A DNA stretch of 64,000 nt from Mesostigma viride (taxonomy: Eukaryota; Streptophyta; Mesostigmatophyceae; Mesostigmatales; Mesostigmataceae), in contig RPFO01000485.1 in NCBI GenBank assembly GCA_009746045.1, positions 478,883 to 542,882 on the forward strand. The letters run 5' to 3'. Both the position numbers and the translations under genes were made by a program. Position 1 is the first letter of the stretch. Each line of letters begins with the position of its first letter. Shown here piece by piece: positions 11,829-21,817 of this stretch. The notes below the pieces were generated by a model, which ran no database searches, was not told the origin of the DNA, and saw nothing but the letters and a program-made list of their open reading frames with translations.

Positions 11829-12050
11829 TTGCTTGTCGGTGGCGCTGACTCGGGCCATGGCTGACATCATGCTCCGCCGTACGCGGGCTGATTTTGCGGT
11901 GCAGCAGGGCTATTAGGTTCCTCCCGTTAGGCGTTTCCATTGGTCTTATCGTAGTATAGAGCTTTGACATGGCTCTGTATATAGGTTTCTAGCTGGGCGT
12001 TTGCTTTGGTTTGAGTGATTTCACTCTGCTGTAAGTAATTATATTTTTAA
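11829..12050 (+). mobile_element. 5'-truncated RLE-type retrotransposon end
   Basis: Carries only the last codons of the endonuclease protein (ending in RTRADFAVQQGY) and the 3' UTR. It is flanked by direct repeats TATATATTCCTAGT at 11815-11828 and 12051-12064. The 3' end is ATTATATTTTTAA rather than a long poly(A). Identical 3' sequence is found in the next two insertions. Confidence 0.85.
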
Positions 12051-12068
12051 TATATATTCCTAGTCTGA

Positions 12069-13428
12069 CACCGGGCCCCGACCTCCCGCCACATGCTATT
12101 CGCATTGCCTCCCTGCCTGCACGGATGGGTGGCTGTGGTCTGACTCGTGCCGCCCGGCTGGCCCCAGCAGCATTTTTGGGCTCCGTCGCTCAGTCGTGGG
12201 CGGAAAGCTGCCGGCTCCTGCCCCTTTTGGCAACGGCAGCGCCTGACCTCCTGGACCCCAGCAGCCCTTTGCCCTTCGTCACCGCCATCCAGGAGGCCTA
12301 TGCTGAGATCCAGCAGGCCTGTTCTCCCGTCCGTGCCGCTCAGGCGGTACAGCGCCACCTCCCTCGCGGCACTCCCTCGGTCGCCTCCGTTCAATCTCCC
12401 GCCGCATTCCCTGCTCGCGTCATCGATAAACACCAGAAAACCTACGCGGGTATTCTGCACACGGCTGATTGGATGGCTCTTTTCGCGGACCTCAACGCCC
12501 AGGGACGTGCGTGGCTGTTCTCGCTTTCCTTGCGGAGTGTGGGCTCGGCGTACCTTCGTGCTCTTCCCATGGCCCCCCCATTCGCCTTAGCTCCCAGCCA
12601 CTACTCCGTGGCGCTCCGGCACCAGCTATTTGCCCCGCAGCCTCTTGTTCCGGCCGGCCGGGCGGCCTTGCGGTAGCTGTGGGCAGCCGCTGGATCCCAC
12701 GGGGACTCACTACCTTGCCTGCATGGGGGGCCAACAGAATCAGAATTGGTATTTGTATTTGCACACTGTCCTCCTGACGGTGGTGCTCGCCATGATTCGG
12801 TCGGTTTTCCCCCACGCGAACATCCGGTCCAAGGATGCGGATGGCGCTGCCTTCTATTCCCCCAACCACCGGCCTGACATCGTGGTGCTGGACTTTGAGG
12901 GGGGTGGCCGGCATCTGCTTATCGACGTTTCGGTGGCGCGGCCCTTGGCTCTTAGCCACGTGGCTGGGGCCTCCCTCACGGCAGGTTACACGGCGGACCG
13001 GGCGGAGCGGGCCAAGCTCCTGGCCTACGGCGACGTCGGGCACCATCGTGTGGTGCCCTTTGTCCTGGAGGAGTTTGGGGCCATGGGGCCCCTGACCTCC
13101 GCCTTCTTCAAGGAGTGTTGCCGGCTCCGGGAGGACCGGCTGGACCTGGAGGGCCAGCGGGCCCCATGGTCGGCGCGGACCTGGACGTCATATTGGCGTC
13201 AGCGCTTGTCGGTGGCGCTGACTCGGGCCATGGCTGACATCATGCTCCGCCGTACGCGGGCTGATTTTGCGGTGCAGCAGGGCTATTAGGTTCCTCCCGT
13301 TAGGCGTTTCCATTGGTCTTATCGTAGTATAGAGCTTTGACATGGCTCTGTATATAGGTTTATAGCTGGGCGTTTGCTTTGGTTTGAGTGATTTCACTCT
13401 GCTGTAAGTCATTATAATTTTTTTAATA
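12069..13428 (+). mobile_element. retrotransposon 3' half with restriction-like endonuclease
   Basis: Encodes, in two overlapping frames with a break near 12640-12655, a protein starting GGCGLTRAARLAPAAFLGS, then a CCHC-like knuckle (CGSCGQPLDPTGTHYLAC), then RPDIVVLDFEGGGRHLLIDV, which fits the PD-(D/E)xK core of the restriction-like endonuclease found at the C-terminus of R2/CRE/NeSL-type non-LTR elements (family knowledge). It ends DFAVQQGY at 13289, followed by about 140 bp of 3' UTR. The RT domain is missing (5' truncation). The flanking target duplication (around AATATATATTCCTAGTCTGA) is seen at about 12049-12068 and 13831-13852, the right copy lying beyond the nested inverted insertion. 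Confidence 0.75.
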
Positions 13429-13432
13429 TATA

Positions 13433-13827
13433 TTAAAAATATAATTACTTACAGCAGAGTGAAATCACTCAAACCAAAGCAAACGCCCAGCTATAAACCT
13501 ATATACAGAGCCATGTCAAAGCTCGATACTACGATAAGACCAATGGAAACGCCTAACGGGAGGAACCTAATAGCCCTGCTGCACCGCAAAATCAGCCCGC
13601 GTACGGCGGAGCATGATGTCAGCCATGGCCCGAGTCAGCGCCACCGACAAGCGCTGACGCCAATATGACGTCCAGGTCCGCGCCGACCATGGGGCCCGCT
13701 GGCCCTCCAGGTCCAGCCGGTCCTCCCGGAGCCGGCAACACTCCTTGAAGAAGGCGGAGGTCAGGGGCCCCATGGCCCCAAACTCCTCCAGGACAAAGGG
13801 CACCACACGATGGTGCCCGACGTCGCC
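13433..13827 (-). mobile_element. inverted 5'-truncated copy of the same retrotransposon
   Basis: Minus-strand copy of the last ~85 codons plus 3' UTR. It meets the preceding element tail to tail, creating a palindrome of more than 200 bp per arm centred near 13430. Flanks share TTTAATATATA, its target duplication, so it inserted into the A/T tail and target repeat left by the previous insertion. Confidence 0.8.
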
Positions 13828-13849
13828 TTTAATATATATATTCCTAGTC

Positions 13850-16800
13850 TGAGGTGGCAGGAGGGGGCTGCCAGGGCTTGTGGTCAACGTGGATGACCGC
13901 CCCCCTCCAGTATACCGGCTTCCCCCTTGCGCTCTGCCGGAGCTGAAGGTAGGTCGGCCATAGCTCGCGTCGCCGCTGTTGCTGGGCCAACCAAGGTCAA
14001 GTCGTCGTCCAGCGTGAAGCGAGTCTCCGAGAGCTTCTTGCGGCATTTAAGGAACGCCAGCTTGTCCGTCATGTACTTAACACGTCGTACGTCAAAACTC
14101 AGTCCTAAAAATAGGACTGAGTATGCCAACTTTGAGATCATGTAGCGGTAAGGGTAGGGGGGTACCCCATATGTTTGATATGCATCAGAGCACTCAATAT
14201 CATGCTAATGCTTGGGCATATGCCCAAAAAATCATATGTTGACCAAATCATGTAAAATTTTACAAGGGTGTCAACCCATGCTCGCGATTTGGCAATTTTC
14301 TGTGGAAGGACGAGTTGGGAAAATTCAATAAAATCCATATGCATGTTGAAAAAATATAGGCGTGTAAACAATATAGTTCTTGAAACATGGCAAAAAACTG
14401 GGCTCAATTTGGCCACAGCCTCTACCTGAAACTCACCAAAAACCACCAGCCCTAAGAATGGGTTTTGAGGTTGCTAGCAATGTGCAAGCATGTAAGTGCG
14501 GTCATACTACACACCACCGTGGCAACCAACCATGCCAATCAACTCATTTCCCTTCTAGCATAACAGGAAAACACACTTGCATCATCATATTGCAGTTATA
14601 TTATACCTTAGTATATGTGTGAGAGCCTATGCACGCACGTAGGGAATGGGCATTGATACCTACCTACAAAGGGTTTTATTATGAGCCTTAACCACCAATA
14701 TAATGGGTAGGTTGAGCATATTTCAATTGTTTTTAACAAGAATAGAGATGGCTAACACTGTTTTGCCTTGCCATGGCATGGCCAACATACTTGCTGGCAC
14801 ATGATGACAGTGGTTTATCACCAAGATTCTTCACTCACCCGTATAAGCTTGAAAGCACGCTGGATGCAGCCCATGGCCATACAATCACGCAGTATGAACG
14901 TAGCAAAAGAATAACTAACATCTATGAAGGTCTTTAAACCCATACAGCGCCTAAAAAACTGCAAAAGTACACTAGGTTAAGGCAAATGCCTGGTAACATC
15001 ATTAAAAATGGGGGGTTTAGAGAGGGGCAGGCAACGGTCAAGAAAGCGCATCAAGATTCGAAACTGACAGCGCCTTGCAAGCTCAAACTCATGTAAGAAC
15101 ATAACAAAACGATGAGGTGACGATATTTCAGCTTTACCGTGCACGGATGGCGTTATCTTGGCCCAGGCGGTGCCCGCAAAAGTGACACTTGCGGCACACA
15201 AACCATGACATGACAGAGTGGTCGAAATAATCAAATCTTTACTGCCACTGACTTAACTCTACACACATGCATGATAATAAGTAGAAAGAAGCATATAAAC
15301 CCTTCGAACTGCACCGTAAAGTAAATTTAGTCATCAATTCCGTCAACCTGCCTGGTCGCAGTTTTTTCCAGCAAGAGCAGTGCCGACACCTGGTAAATCG
15401 CATCCCCGGGAGCTAAAAATTGGTTTGTGTCATCTTTAGGACATATAAAATCTATTTCCTGGGTTTTACCAGCTAAATCGTCCGCAAACGTAAACTGCAT
15501 GCATGGGCGCAAGCCGCCATGGCTAGGTCGTGCATTTCCGGAACTCACGTTTCACGTGAAAAAGTACCCTTACCACCTGTACTTTGACCGTACATTTAGC
15601 CGCCCAAACAAAATCCAAAAAAATCGCAAAAATATGTCTAAGAAAGGTCATTTCACGTAGTATTTGAATAAATTTTGAGGGAATTTTTTTGACAAACATT
15701 CCGACTTGGGCGAATTTTCTACGAAACCCAAAAACTCAGTCCTAAGAATAGGACTGAGTTGAACTCAGTCCTAAGAATAGGTGCAGTGACGAACGACGTG
15801 TTAAAGGTGAGGAGCACGGGTGCCGGGCCAGCCTTCCCCCGCGCGCGGGGGAGGCGGACAGCCGACATGTCCAGCTCACCAGTGAGTAACATGGGGGCAA
15901 GAATGGCGCGCTTAAATGCCTCAAGAACTGAGGCTCGTGGAGGTCTCACTGACCTGCCTGCTGGTCGAAGTGCTTGACGATGACATTGTGGCTGCGCCGG
16001 GCAATGTCGGCTTCCGGCTCGCGAAGGTCGAGGGCTTGTTGCTTGAGTTGTGCCGAGATGGTGGAGGTGGTGGAGGTGGTGTGCTGCTTAAGCAAGTCCG
16101 CCCAGGTGGAGGGAGCATCGCCGGCCGGGCCAGCAGGAGCCGGCTGGGCGGCGATGTCCTTCACCGCCTGGGCGGTGAGGCCGGCGGTGTCATGCAAGCT
16201 CTCAAGTGCGTTGGCGGTGGCTTGAATTTAGGCGGTGGTCGAGGTCGAGGAGCTGGGCTTTGATGTCGGCAGTGGAGGCGGAAATGGCAGTGGAGGTGGA
16301 GGCGGCGGCGGTGGAAATGTGAGGAAGTTCAGCAGTCAGCGTGCCGCCGATTGCTGCTATGTCGGCAGCAAGGGGGGTCACGTGCTGCTGAAACTAGGCT
16401 TCCGTGAGGATGGAACGGAGTGCGGGGGCGGAGATGGATGAAGCCCAGATCTCGCCGTCAGACTTCTGGAGAAGAGAGTTGAGGACGGCGTGTTGGAGTT
16501 GGGGGCGGGGAGCCGGGGACACCCGAACATCTGGCTGATGTTGTGCCAGCGTCGGCCGTCGGTGACGAGGAGGCGTCCAGTGGCGTGGAGATGGAGGCAC
16601 AGGTCGTAAAGCGAGGCGTAGTCCCCGAAGAAGATGTGATGCATAGCATCACTCGGAGAAATGGTGGTCCAGTCGTAATCATCGACCTGGAAAGGTTGGA
16701 GCCGACAGCGCGGTTCCGAGAAGCGTGGCCCTCCAGTTTTGTCGGCGGGGCGGGCGCGTTTAGGGTCAGGCGATGCCGATGGCGAGGCATTGAGGCCGGG

Positions 16801-16945
16801 AGGTTGCTGGGTGACCACCAGTGCACGACTAGTGTCACCGGTCGCTGCCTGCCGGATCTGGCGAAGCGGCAGCCTCAGCTGCCGCATTGTCAAAGGCGAG
16901 CGCATCCGCCAAACTGCGTTGCGTCGACGGGCGTTTGCTCGTCAT
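13850..16945 (-). pseudogene. ORF1-like retroelement gene, copy C, interrupted
   Basis: Starts MTSKRPSTQRSLADAL at 16945 and reads through GDTSRALVVTQQPPG, HIFFGDYASLYDLCLHLHAT and, near 16197-15946, VKDIAAQPAPAGPAGDAP and TWADLLKQHTTST. It is broken by the TTAA element at 14081-15800 and resumes at 14076 with FTLDDDLTL and the C-terminal basic domain to 13850. Frameshifts near 16855 and elsewhere show it is not functional. Its 3' side was the target of the three nested retrotransposon insertions. The ORF1 role is inferred from architecture. Confidence 0.65.
14081..15800. mobile_element. 1.7 kb TTAA-flanked non-autonomous DNA element, copy 2
   Basis: Flanked by TTAA at 14077-14080 and 15801-15804. 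The terminal inverted repeat is CACGTCGTACGTCA on the left and CACGTCGTTCGTCA read inward from the right (13 of 14 match). Subterminal hairpins AACTCAGTCCT/AGGACTGAGTT lie inside each end. The unoccupied site is preserved in ORF1 copy B at 4883-4886. The interior is the reverse complement of 986-2704. No transposase found. Confidence 0.9.
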
Positions 16946-17095
16946 ATATTGCGTTTTAGATTCGGAAAATTATATCAGCATGTGTGTCTTAGAAAGACGA
17001 AGCGATAGTGATATTCACGGCTAAATTCGGTGCTCAAACGTGAAAGTTATGAGCTCCGACAGCCATGGCTATACCTCGTGGCTCGTGGCTCGTAG

Positions 17096-17470
17096 TAACT
17101 AGGTTCTAGACAGCTTACCTCATCCATGGGAGGTCCTATTGTATAGGCATGGCTTGGCTAAATTCTGAAGGCATCATCCATTCGCGCCGATCCTATGGCT
17201 GAGATTCCAGGATTGGGCGCGGAGTGACCAATTCCAGTACGTCATGACGGCTAACAGCCTGGTGTCATGTCCAAAGGTTATGTTACCCCGTCAAGGTTAA
17301 CTTGGCGCCTCCCCACATAAATATGTTTAATATTAACGTTGTCTCACTCAACATTGACCTATACCGAAGAATTTCGCAACTTGTCTCATGAGTGTACGTT
17401 ACATCATGCAATGTCTCTCCTTTTTTTTTTCATTACCATCGCATCCTATCTAGTGCCATGCATACAATGC
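17096..17470. other. non-coding stretch upstream of ORF1 copy C
   Basis: No gene recognised. It contains another relative of the R300 tail (GGCTTGGCTAAATTCTGAAG near 17151) and low-complexity sequence. Confidence 0.4.
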
Positions 17471-17643
17471 CCCTTACCCGGGCATAGCGTGATAGACCAT
17501 GAGGGTGCGGGTGCCCTGGTGCACCTAGAGCAAGTGTTGTTTACATTCCCACCCTTGCAGGAAGTAGCTTAGAATGTATTATAGGCCCATATGCCCCTTC
17601 TCAGGGCTATGTGCTACATATACTCCCAACGGAGTTATGTTCC
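17471..17643 (-). repeat. R300 repeat, copy 5 (inverted)
   Basis: Reverse complement of the R300 start: reads ACTCCGTTGGGAGT inward from 17632. It is followed by (TTAA)n and a duplicated TACAATGTGGGTG (around 17663 and 17704). Confidence 0.75.
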
Positions 17644-17732
17644 TAATTAATTAATTAATTAATACAATGTGGGTGACGCAGTCACGTGTCTATTAATTAA
17701 TTAATACAATGTGGGTGTATCATCCGAGGCAG

Positions 17733-18290
17733 CTGGCTTCCCTCCACGGCCGACGACATCAACACCCGCATTGGCCAGGCCTGGGCGGCCCTCCGCCGCC
17801 TCGACAGGTTCTGGACCTGTCGCTACCTGAGTGAGCGACGCAAGCGCATTCTGTTCAAGGCCCTTGTCCTCAGCATCCTCCTTTATGGCTGCGAGGCGTG
17901 GACCCTGGACCAGGCGCTGAGCCAGCAGCTTGACGGCACCGTCACTCGAATGCTCCGTCATATCCTCGGCGTCCGCTACCAAGAACGCCGCACCCGGGCC
18001 GAGCTCTACTGCGAGCTCCCTCTTGTCACCCATACCATCCGACACCGCCGCCTCCTCTTTGCCGGCCATCTTGCCCGCACAGACCAGGTGAATACCGATG
18101 TGGGCCCTGCCGGGGGGCTTAAGACGGGCCAACCAGGTAGACACCTCCTCCTATGGCAGGGTCCCCTTGTCCCATCGCAACCCACTGGCAAACTTGCGCG
18201 CGCCGGGCACCGGCGCGGCGCGACCCGGACCTATGTGACACAACTACGCTCCGCGAAAGTGACCCGTTTTCCCGGGTTGCGCGACTTGTG
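17733..18290 (+). pseudogene. reverse transcriptase C-terminal fragment
   Basis: The plus frame reads GSWLPSTADDINTRIGQAWA, then LLYGCEAWTLDQALSQQLDG, MLRHILGV and HRRLLFAGHLARTDQV, the same C-terminal region as the minus-strand remnant at 176-965 but clearly divergent from it. The catalytic palm is missing. It forms the last transposon debris before the compositionally different island. Confidence 0.75.
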
Positions 18291-18330
18291 AAAATCGGCT
18301 AAGTCCCGTGGTCTCCCAGCGGGTGGGGGG

Positions 18331-18534
18331 TTAGCGCCTCCAAGGCCCCCCGAATAGGACCATGGCCGGAATAAATACGGGCGTGAACAATGCAAGCTTA
18401 ATACGTTTAGATAAGGGGTAGTTTTCGTACGATTCGCGCGTGTGCCCTGAATACAGGTGGTCGTATGCTAAGGCTATGTTCGCGAGTATGAGATAGTACA
18501 GCAGTAGTGGTTTGATGATGGACACAATGATCAT
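18331..18534 (-). CDS. small membrane protein, paralogue 1
   Basis: A 67-residue protein starting MIIVSIIKPLLLYYLILANI, one N-terminal transmembrane helix, then a polar stretch (HTRESYENYPLSKRIK) and a second hydrophobic segment. It is a tandem paralogue of the protein at 18578-18766: both start MIIVSIIK, share LLLYYLI and HTR(E/K)S, and are preceded by the same sequence ending TAATGAAAAGAC directly before the ATG. Function unknown. Conservation between the two copies with different flanks argues that they are genuinely coding. Confidence 0.6.
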   Translation of the reverse strand: MIIVSIIKPLLLYYLILANIALAYDHLYSGHTRESYENYPLSKRIKLALFTPVFIPAMVLFGGPWRR

Positions 18535-18536
18535 TG

Positions 18537-18553
18537 TCTTTTCATTATGGACA
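18537..18553 (-). terminator. 3' motif after the second small membrane gene
   Basis: Minus strand reads TATGTCCATAATGAAAAG, a variant of the island 3' motif, about 25 bp past the stop at 18578 and immediately before the ATG of the next gene. Confidence 0.4.
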
Positions 18554-18577
18554 TAATTTTGCCAATCGGGGTTGCGC

Positions 18578-18766
18578 CTAAAAGCCGAGTAACCCGAACG
18601 GGACTGCGGGGGAGAACACCAGCACTAGGAGAATACGCTTATTCCAAGGGAATTTGTCAAACGATTTGCGCGTGTGTTCCATGTACAAGTGTTCCCATGC
18701 TAAGGAGAGGTTGACGCAAATGAGATAGTACAGCAATAATGCTTTGATGATGGACACAATGATCAT
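18578..18766 (-). CDS. small membrane protein, paralogue 2
   Basis: A 62-residue protein from the ATG at 18766: MIIVSIIKALLLYYLICVNL, then HTRKSFDKFPWNKRI and a hydrophobic C-terminus. An upstream in-frame start at 18802 is possible, but the 18766 ATG aligns exactly with the paralogue's start. Two predicted membrane segments. It lies 45 bp downstream of the zinc-finger gene on the same strand and 43 bp upstream of its paralogue. Unknown function. Confidence 0.6.
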   Translation of the reverse strand: MIIVSIIKALLLYYLICVNLSLAWEHLYMEHTRKSFDKFPWNKRILLVLVFSPAVPFGLLGF

Positions 18767-18770
18767 GGTC

Positions 18771-18787
18771 TTTTCATTATAAAAATA
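18771..18787 (-). terminator. conserved island 3' motif
   Basis: Minus strand TATTTTTATAATGAAAA, about 25 bp after the stop of the gene at 18812-19798. It matches motifs at 20151, 23304, 29885 and 25215. A role in 3' end formation is inferred. Confidence 0.55.
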
Positions 18788-18811
18788 AATAATATCACTC
18801 AATCGTGTTTC

Positions 18812-19798
18812 CTATACTGCATCACTTGCGCCCAAAAGCAGCGGTTTGCCCTCAGTCACGAGAAGGTCAAGCACGCCGCGGAGGAACTGCTTCTCCTCGG
18901 CTCTGTTCATGGGCTGCAAGTTGACTCCGAAGGGGACAAACTCGTCCCTCTGGTCTTTGGGTTTTTCCAGGAGCTTCTTCAAGCCGTTGTCTTCGCTGTA
19001 CCCCTCCAAGAGGATCTTCGCCTTGAAGGGCGCGTTCCTTGCGCAATTGTGGCAGCGGACGCGGATCTGGTCCGAGAACTGGTCCGGGACAATATAGGCA
19101 GACATGACGTCGTGCAAGAACCTCACCGTGCAGGTGGAGCACTCCTTCGGGGGCCAACAGCTCGCAACGTTCGAGTTCTGCAGGTAGAGAGAAGTCCCTT
19201 GCTCACCGGCCTGCGTGTCCATCTTCCAGTCCCTCACGAAACTCTGCACGAGCTCGTTCTCCTTTTCTGTTCTGACTTCGTTGTCGGCCACTTTCAACTT
19301 GCGAATTGCGATCACGACCTTCTTTTGGTAGCAGGGCTCGCACAGAGTGGTCTTGTTGCGCATGTGCTGCGTTGCAGGCGTATCGTGGACGAAGGCAGCT
19401 CCAGTGACGTACGACATGCACTCCACGCACGAATAGGAGCGGCGAGGTGGCGTATCTTGCTCAGGGACTCGGTAGCGCATGAGCGAATCCGAGTACTTGT
19501 GCACGAAGTCGGCGATTTGAGGGATGGCCTTGACGCAGCCATCGCACTTGCACTCGACGGAGCCTTGGTCGTTTTTGAAGAGGTAGAAAAAGTCCGTCGG
19601 CATGTGGAAACAGGTGTCGCAGATACGCGGCCTCACCAAGTCGAAAGCGGAGTCCTTGACGGGGTTCGACTCGTCGCTGTGCTCCACGAGGACAGGCTTC
19701 TTGCAGGCGTGCTTCTTTCGCTTGGATATGGCTGCCAAGGAGAGAGGGAACAGCGGGGTGTTGTTGAGGCGAACAGAGGACCTGGTAGCGGGAGCCAT
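18812..19798 (-). CDS. multi-CxxC zinc-binding protein
   Basis: A 328-residue protein from the ATG at 19798 (MAPATRSSVRLNN). After a basic N-terminus (SKRKKHACKK) it has a series of Cys pairs: CDTC, CKCDGC, CVEC, CEPC, CSTC and CHNC, spread over about residues 70-265, which suggests three treble-clef or RING-like zinc sites. I cannot match it to a named family. The chosen start lies about 77 bp downstream of a TATA-like TACAAAG, the spacing seen for other island genes; an upstream in-frame ATG at 19903 would fall upstream of that TATA-like site. Likely a nucleic-acid- or protein-binding regulator, by inference only. Confidence 0.7.
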   Translation of the reverse strand: MAPATRSSVRLNNTPLFPLSLAAISKRKKHACKKPVLVEHSDESNPVKDSAFDLVRPRICDTCFHMPTDFFYLFKNDQGSVECKCDGCVKAIPQIADFVHKYSDSLMRYRVPEQDTPPRRSYSCVECMSYVTGAAFVHDTPATQHMRNKTTLCEPCYQKKVVIAIRKLKVADNEVRTEKENELVQSFVRDWKMDTQAGEQGTSLYLQNSNVASCWPPKECSTCTVRFLHDVMSAYIVPDQFSDQIRVRCHNCARNAPFKAKILLEGYSEDNGLKKLLEKPKDQRDEFVPFGVNLQPMNRAEEKQFLRGVLDLLVTEGKPLLLGASDAV

Positions 19799-20150
19799 GG
19801 ATGGATGAGAGTGCAAGAGGGATTGCGCGAGAGAAAACGAGAGCGAGATGGGAAACAAGTCGCAAACTTGGAGTCTTTGTACCTCTCGGGAGCGGCTGTC
19901 CACGGGGACACAGAGTTTCGGTTACTTATCCACTGGATTTCGGTTACGAGCGGCGCGGCGCTGTACGGCCTTAACGACGGGAATACGGTTACAAACGACG
20001 CGACGCCGTACGGACTTATCCAAAGGGTTTCAGTTACGACTTACGGATAGTGTACGGACCCGTCCTGAAATACTACTTGAAGTAATTTGCCACTTGGCAT
20101 GCAATTGTGATTGACTCATTGTTGGTATTCAAGTTTATGTGAAAATGGTT

Positions 20151-20168
20151 TTTCATTAATAAAAATAA
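20151..20168 (-). terminator. conserved island 3' motif
   Basis: Minus strand TATTTTTATTAATGAAAA, 15 bp past the stop at 20183. Confidence 0.6.
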
Positions 20169-20182
20169 TACACAAGGATCAT

Positions 20183-21063
20183 TTACTGAACCAGAGATAC
20201 ATCCACTTGCTTTCCAGCAACGACAATTTCAGTGGAAGGATTGGCCTTGGCCATCTCGGCGTGCATCCTAGCAATGTGGTCTTCCCGGATCCTCTGGCAC
20301 TGCTCCTGCCAGGCACGATTCTCAGCATCCCGAATCTCCCCCCAAGCCATCGCATTCTCGAGTTGAATTTCCTTGATTTTTGCAGGGGGTCCTCGAGCTG
20401 GCTAACGGAAGTCAGGTACGTGGTGATAGGCGTCCACGAACCGGGCATGGGGAGGTGAAACTTTTCATGAACTCTCTCCAAGCGCGTCTTCGGCGCGCCG
20501 GGGGCGGAGGGAACCATATCCTCCTGGGTAAAGTTGAACATCGTGAACCAATCCAGCACGGAGTAGGCCGGAGCCCAGATGATGCCCACCTTGAGAATCG
20601 GTTTAGGCTGCCGGGAGGATACGGGGAAGTTGACCTTGAGCGGAATCGGGTTGCCAATCGGATCCAATTCATGATGCCAAAACGCTTCATAGGCGAGAGG
20701 CCTTATCTTCTTAAGAACGGGCCCTTGTTTTATTTTCCCGGGCAGCATGGTCTCCTCATGAGAGCGCACGGAACGGCCGTTCTTGAGCTGAGTCGGGGAA
20801 ACGAGCGCGCAGTGGGCAAAAAGCATTTCCAAAGAGTCTGGAAAGCCCCCCATTACTGCAAATTGATCCATAACGTGAGCTGTCACCTTGGTCATCATCC
20901 TCATCCCCGTTTCCGCGGTTTGAGCCACCAGTTGACCCACCTCAGCGAACTCCCCCACGCACAAGACCCTGAACTCGGAGAAGTCACCAAATGGATCCGT
21001 TTTCTCACGGAGTTCGTAAAGCTCTGGGACTTTGTACACTTGAGAAACGATCTGGTTGGCCAT
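20183..21063 (-). CDS. hypothetical island protein with probable frameshift
   Basis: Starts MANQIVSQVYKVPELYELRE at 21063. The first ~229 residues are a mixed globular sequence without a recognised domain. At the A5 run (20377-20381 on the plus strand as T5) the literal frame degenerates into an Arg/Ser-rich tail, while the -1 frame continues as a convincing charged helix (KIKEIQLENAMAWGEIRDAE) ending at 20183. A single missing base in the homopolymer (assembly error or mutation) or ribosomal slippage explains this. TATAAAA lies at 21142-21148, about 80 bp upstream, and the 3' motif lies 15 bp downstream, both typical of the island. Function unknown. Confidence 0.65.
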
Positions 21064-21141
21064 AGCTGAGAGAGAGAGAGAGAGAGTTAGAGATCAGGTG
21101 ATAGTGAGAGCGAGGTGAGAGCCCCGTGGTCGTGCACCGGG

Positions 21142-21148
21142 TTTTATA
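21142..21148 (-). promoter_or_regulatory. TATA box
   Basis: TATAAAA on the minus strand about 80 bp upstream of the ATG at 21063. Confidence 0.65.
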
Positions 21149-21650
21149 CCTTCCAGGCCGCCGCGGCGGTTACAAGGTGCTGAATTAGCCACGTAGCCAC
21201 TTTTCGGCCGTTACCTGGCCGCGGTCCACCACGGGGATATTTATTTTCGCGGCCACGCAGCCACGGGAGAACTTTCCGGCGGTTACTTTGTCCACGGGGG
21301 CAGGGTTTTTGCGGTTACGGAACCACGAGGAAAATATCTGGCGGTTACGTTGTCCACGGGGACAGGGTTTTCGCGGCCACGCAGCCACGGGGAAAAATAT
21401 CCGGCGGTTACGGAATCGGATAGTTACGGTTACGCCGCCGCGGAAAAAATCCCGTGGCCTTCCACGGTCTACGGGGACAAGATAGTTACGGTTACGCTTC
21501 TAGCGGAAAAAAATCCCGTGGTCGCCAGTGTCCACGGGGACAAGATATTTACGGTTACGCTTCTAGAAGAAAAATTCCCGTGGTCGCCAGTGTCCACGGG
21601 ACACTTTTGCGCGGTTACGACGACGGTTACGGTTGCACGCGCCTATCTAG

Positions 21651-21671
21651 CGGCTCGTGGCTCGCCACGAA
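21651..21671. promoter_or_regulatory. near-palindromic upstream element
   Basis: GCTCGTGGCTCGCCACGAAG, about 65 bp upstream of the TATA box at 21731. A near match (CTCGTGGCGAGCCACGAG) sits at 28410-28427, about 50 bp upstream of the TATA box at 28478. Confidence 0.5.
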
Positions 21672-21730
21672 GCGATATGCGGACTTCAGCACTCGACCAC
21701 GGGAGATCTCGTCAAGAAGTGGCAGCAAGG

Positions 21731-21737
21731 TATAAAA
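21731..21737 (+). promoter_or_regulatory. TATA box
   Basis: TATAAAA, 87 bp upstream of the ATG at 21818. The segment that follows (CTCGCCACTCGCATCCCACT) closely resembles the one after the TATA box at 28478. Confidence 0.7.
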
Positions 21738-21817
21738 GGCGCCTCCCCACCTCGTCTCGCCACTCGCATCCCACTCGCTCAACGCACCCAACACTCTCCT
21801 CTCACACTTTCGCAGCT

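Larger units (their letters stand above)
21120..21700. repeat. CCACGGG/CCCGTGG repeat array between divergent genes
   Basis: Roughly every 40-60 bp carries CCACGGGG or CCCGTGG, often paired as CCCGTGG...CCACGGG around GGTTACG-type spacers. It lies between the divergently transcribed genes at 20183-21063 and 21818-23245. It may be a protein-binding array. Confidence 0.7.

Noticed and set aside
13188-13668. Paired identical minus and plus ORFs (KSLKPKQTPSYKPIYRAMSK)
   Set aside because: Antisense of the retrotransposon 3' ends that meet tail to tail; not genes.
18846-20050. Plus-strand open frames opposite the zinc-finger gene
   Set aside because: Shadow frames; the minus-strand protein has clustered Cys pairs, promoter and 3' motif, whereas the plus frames have none.
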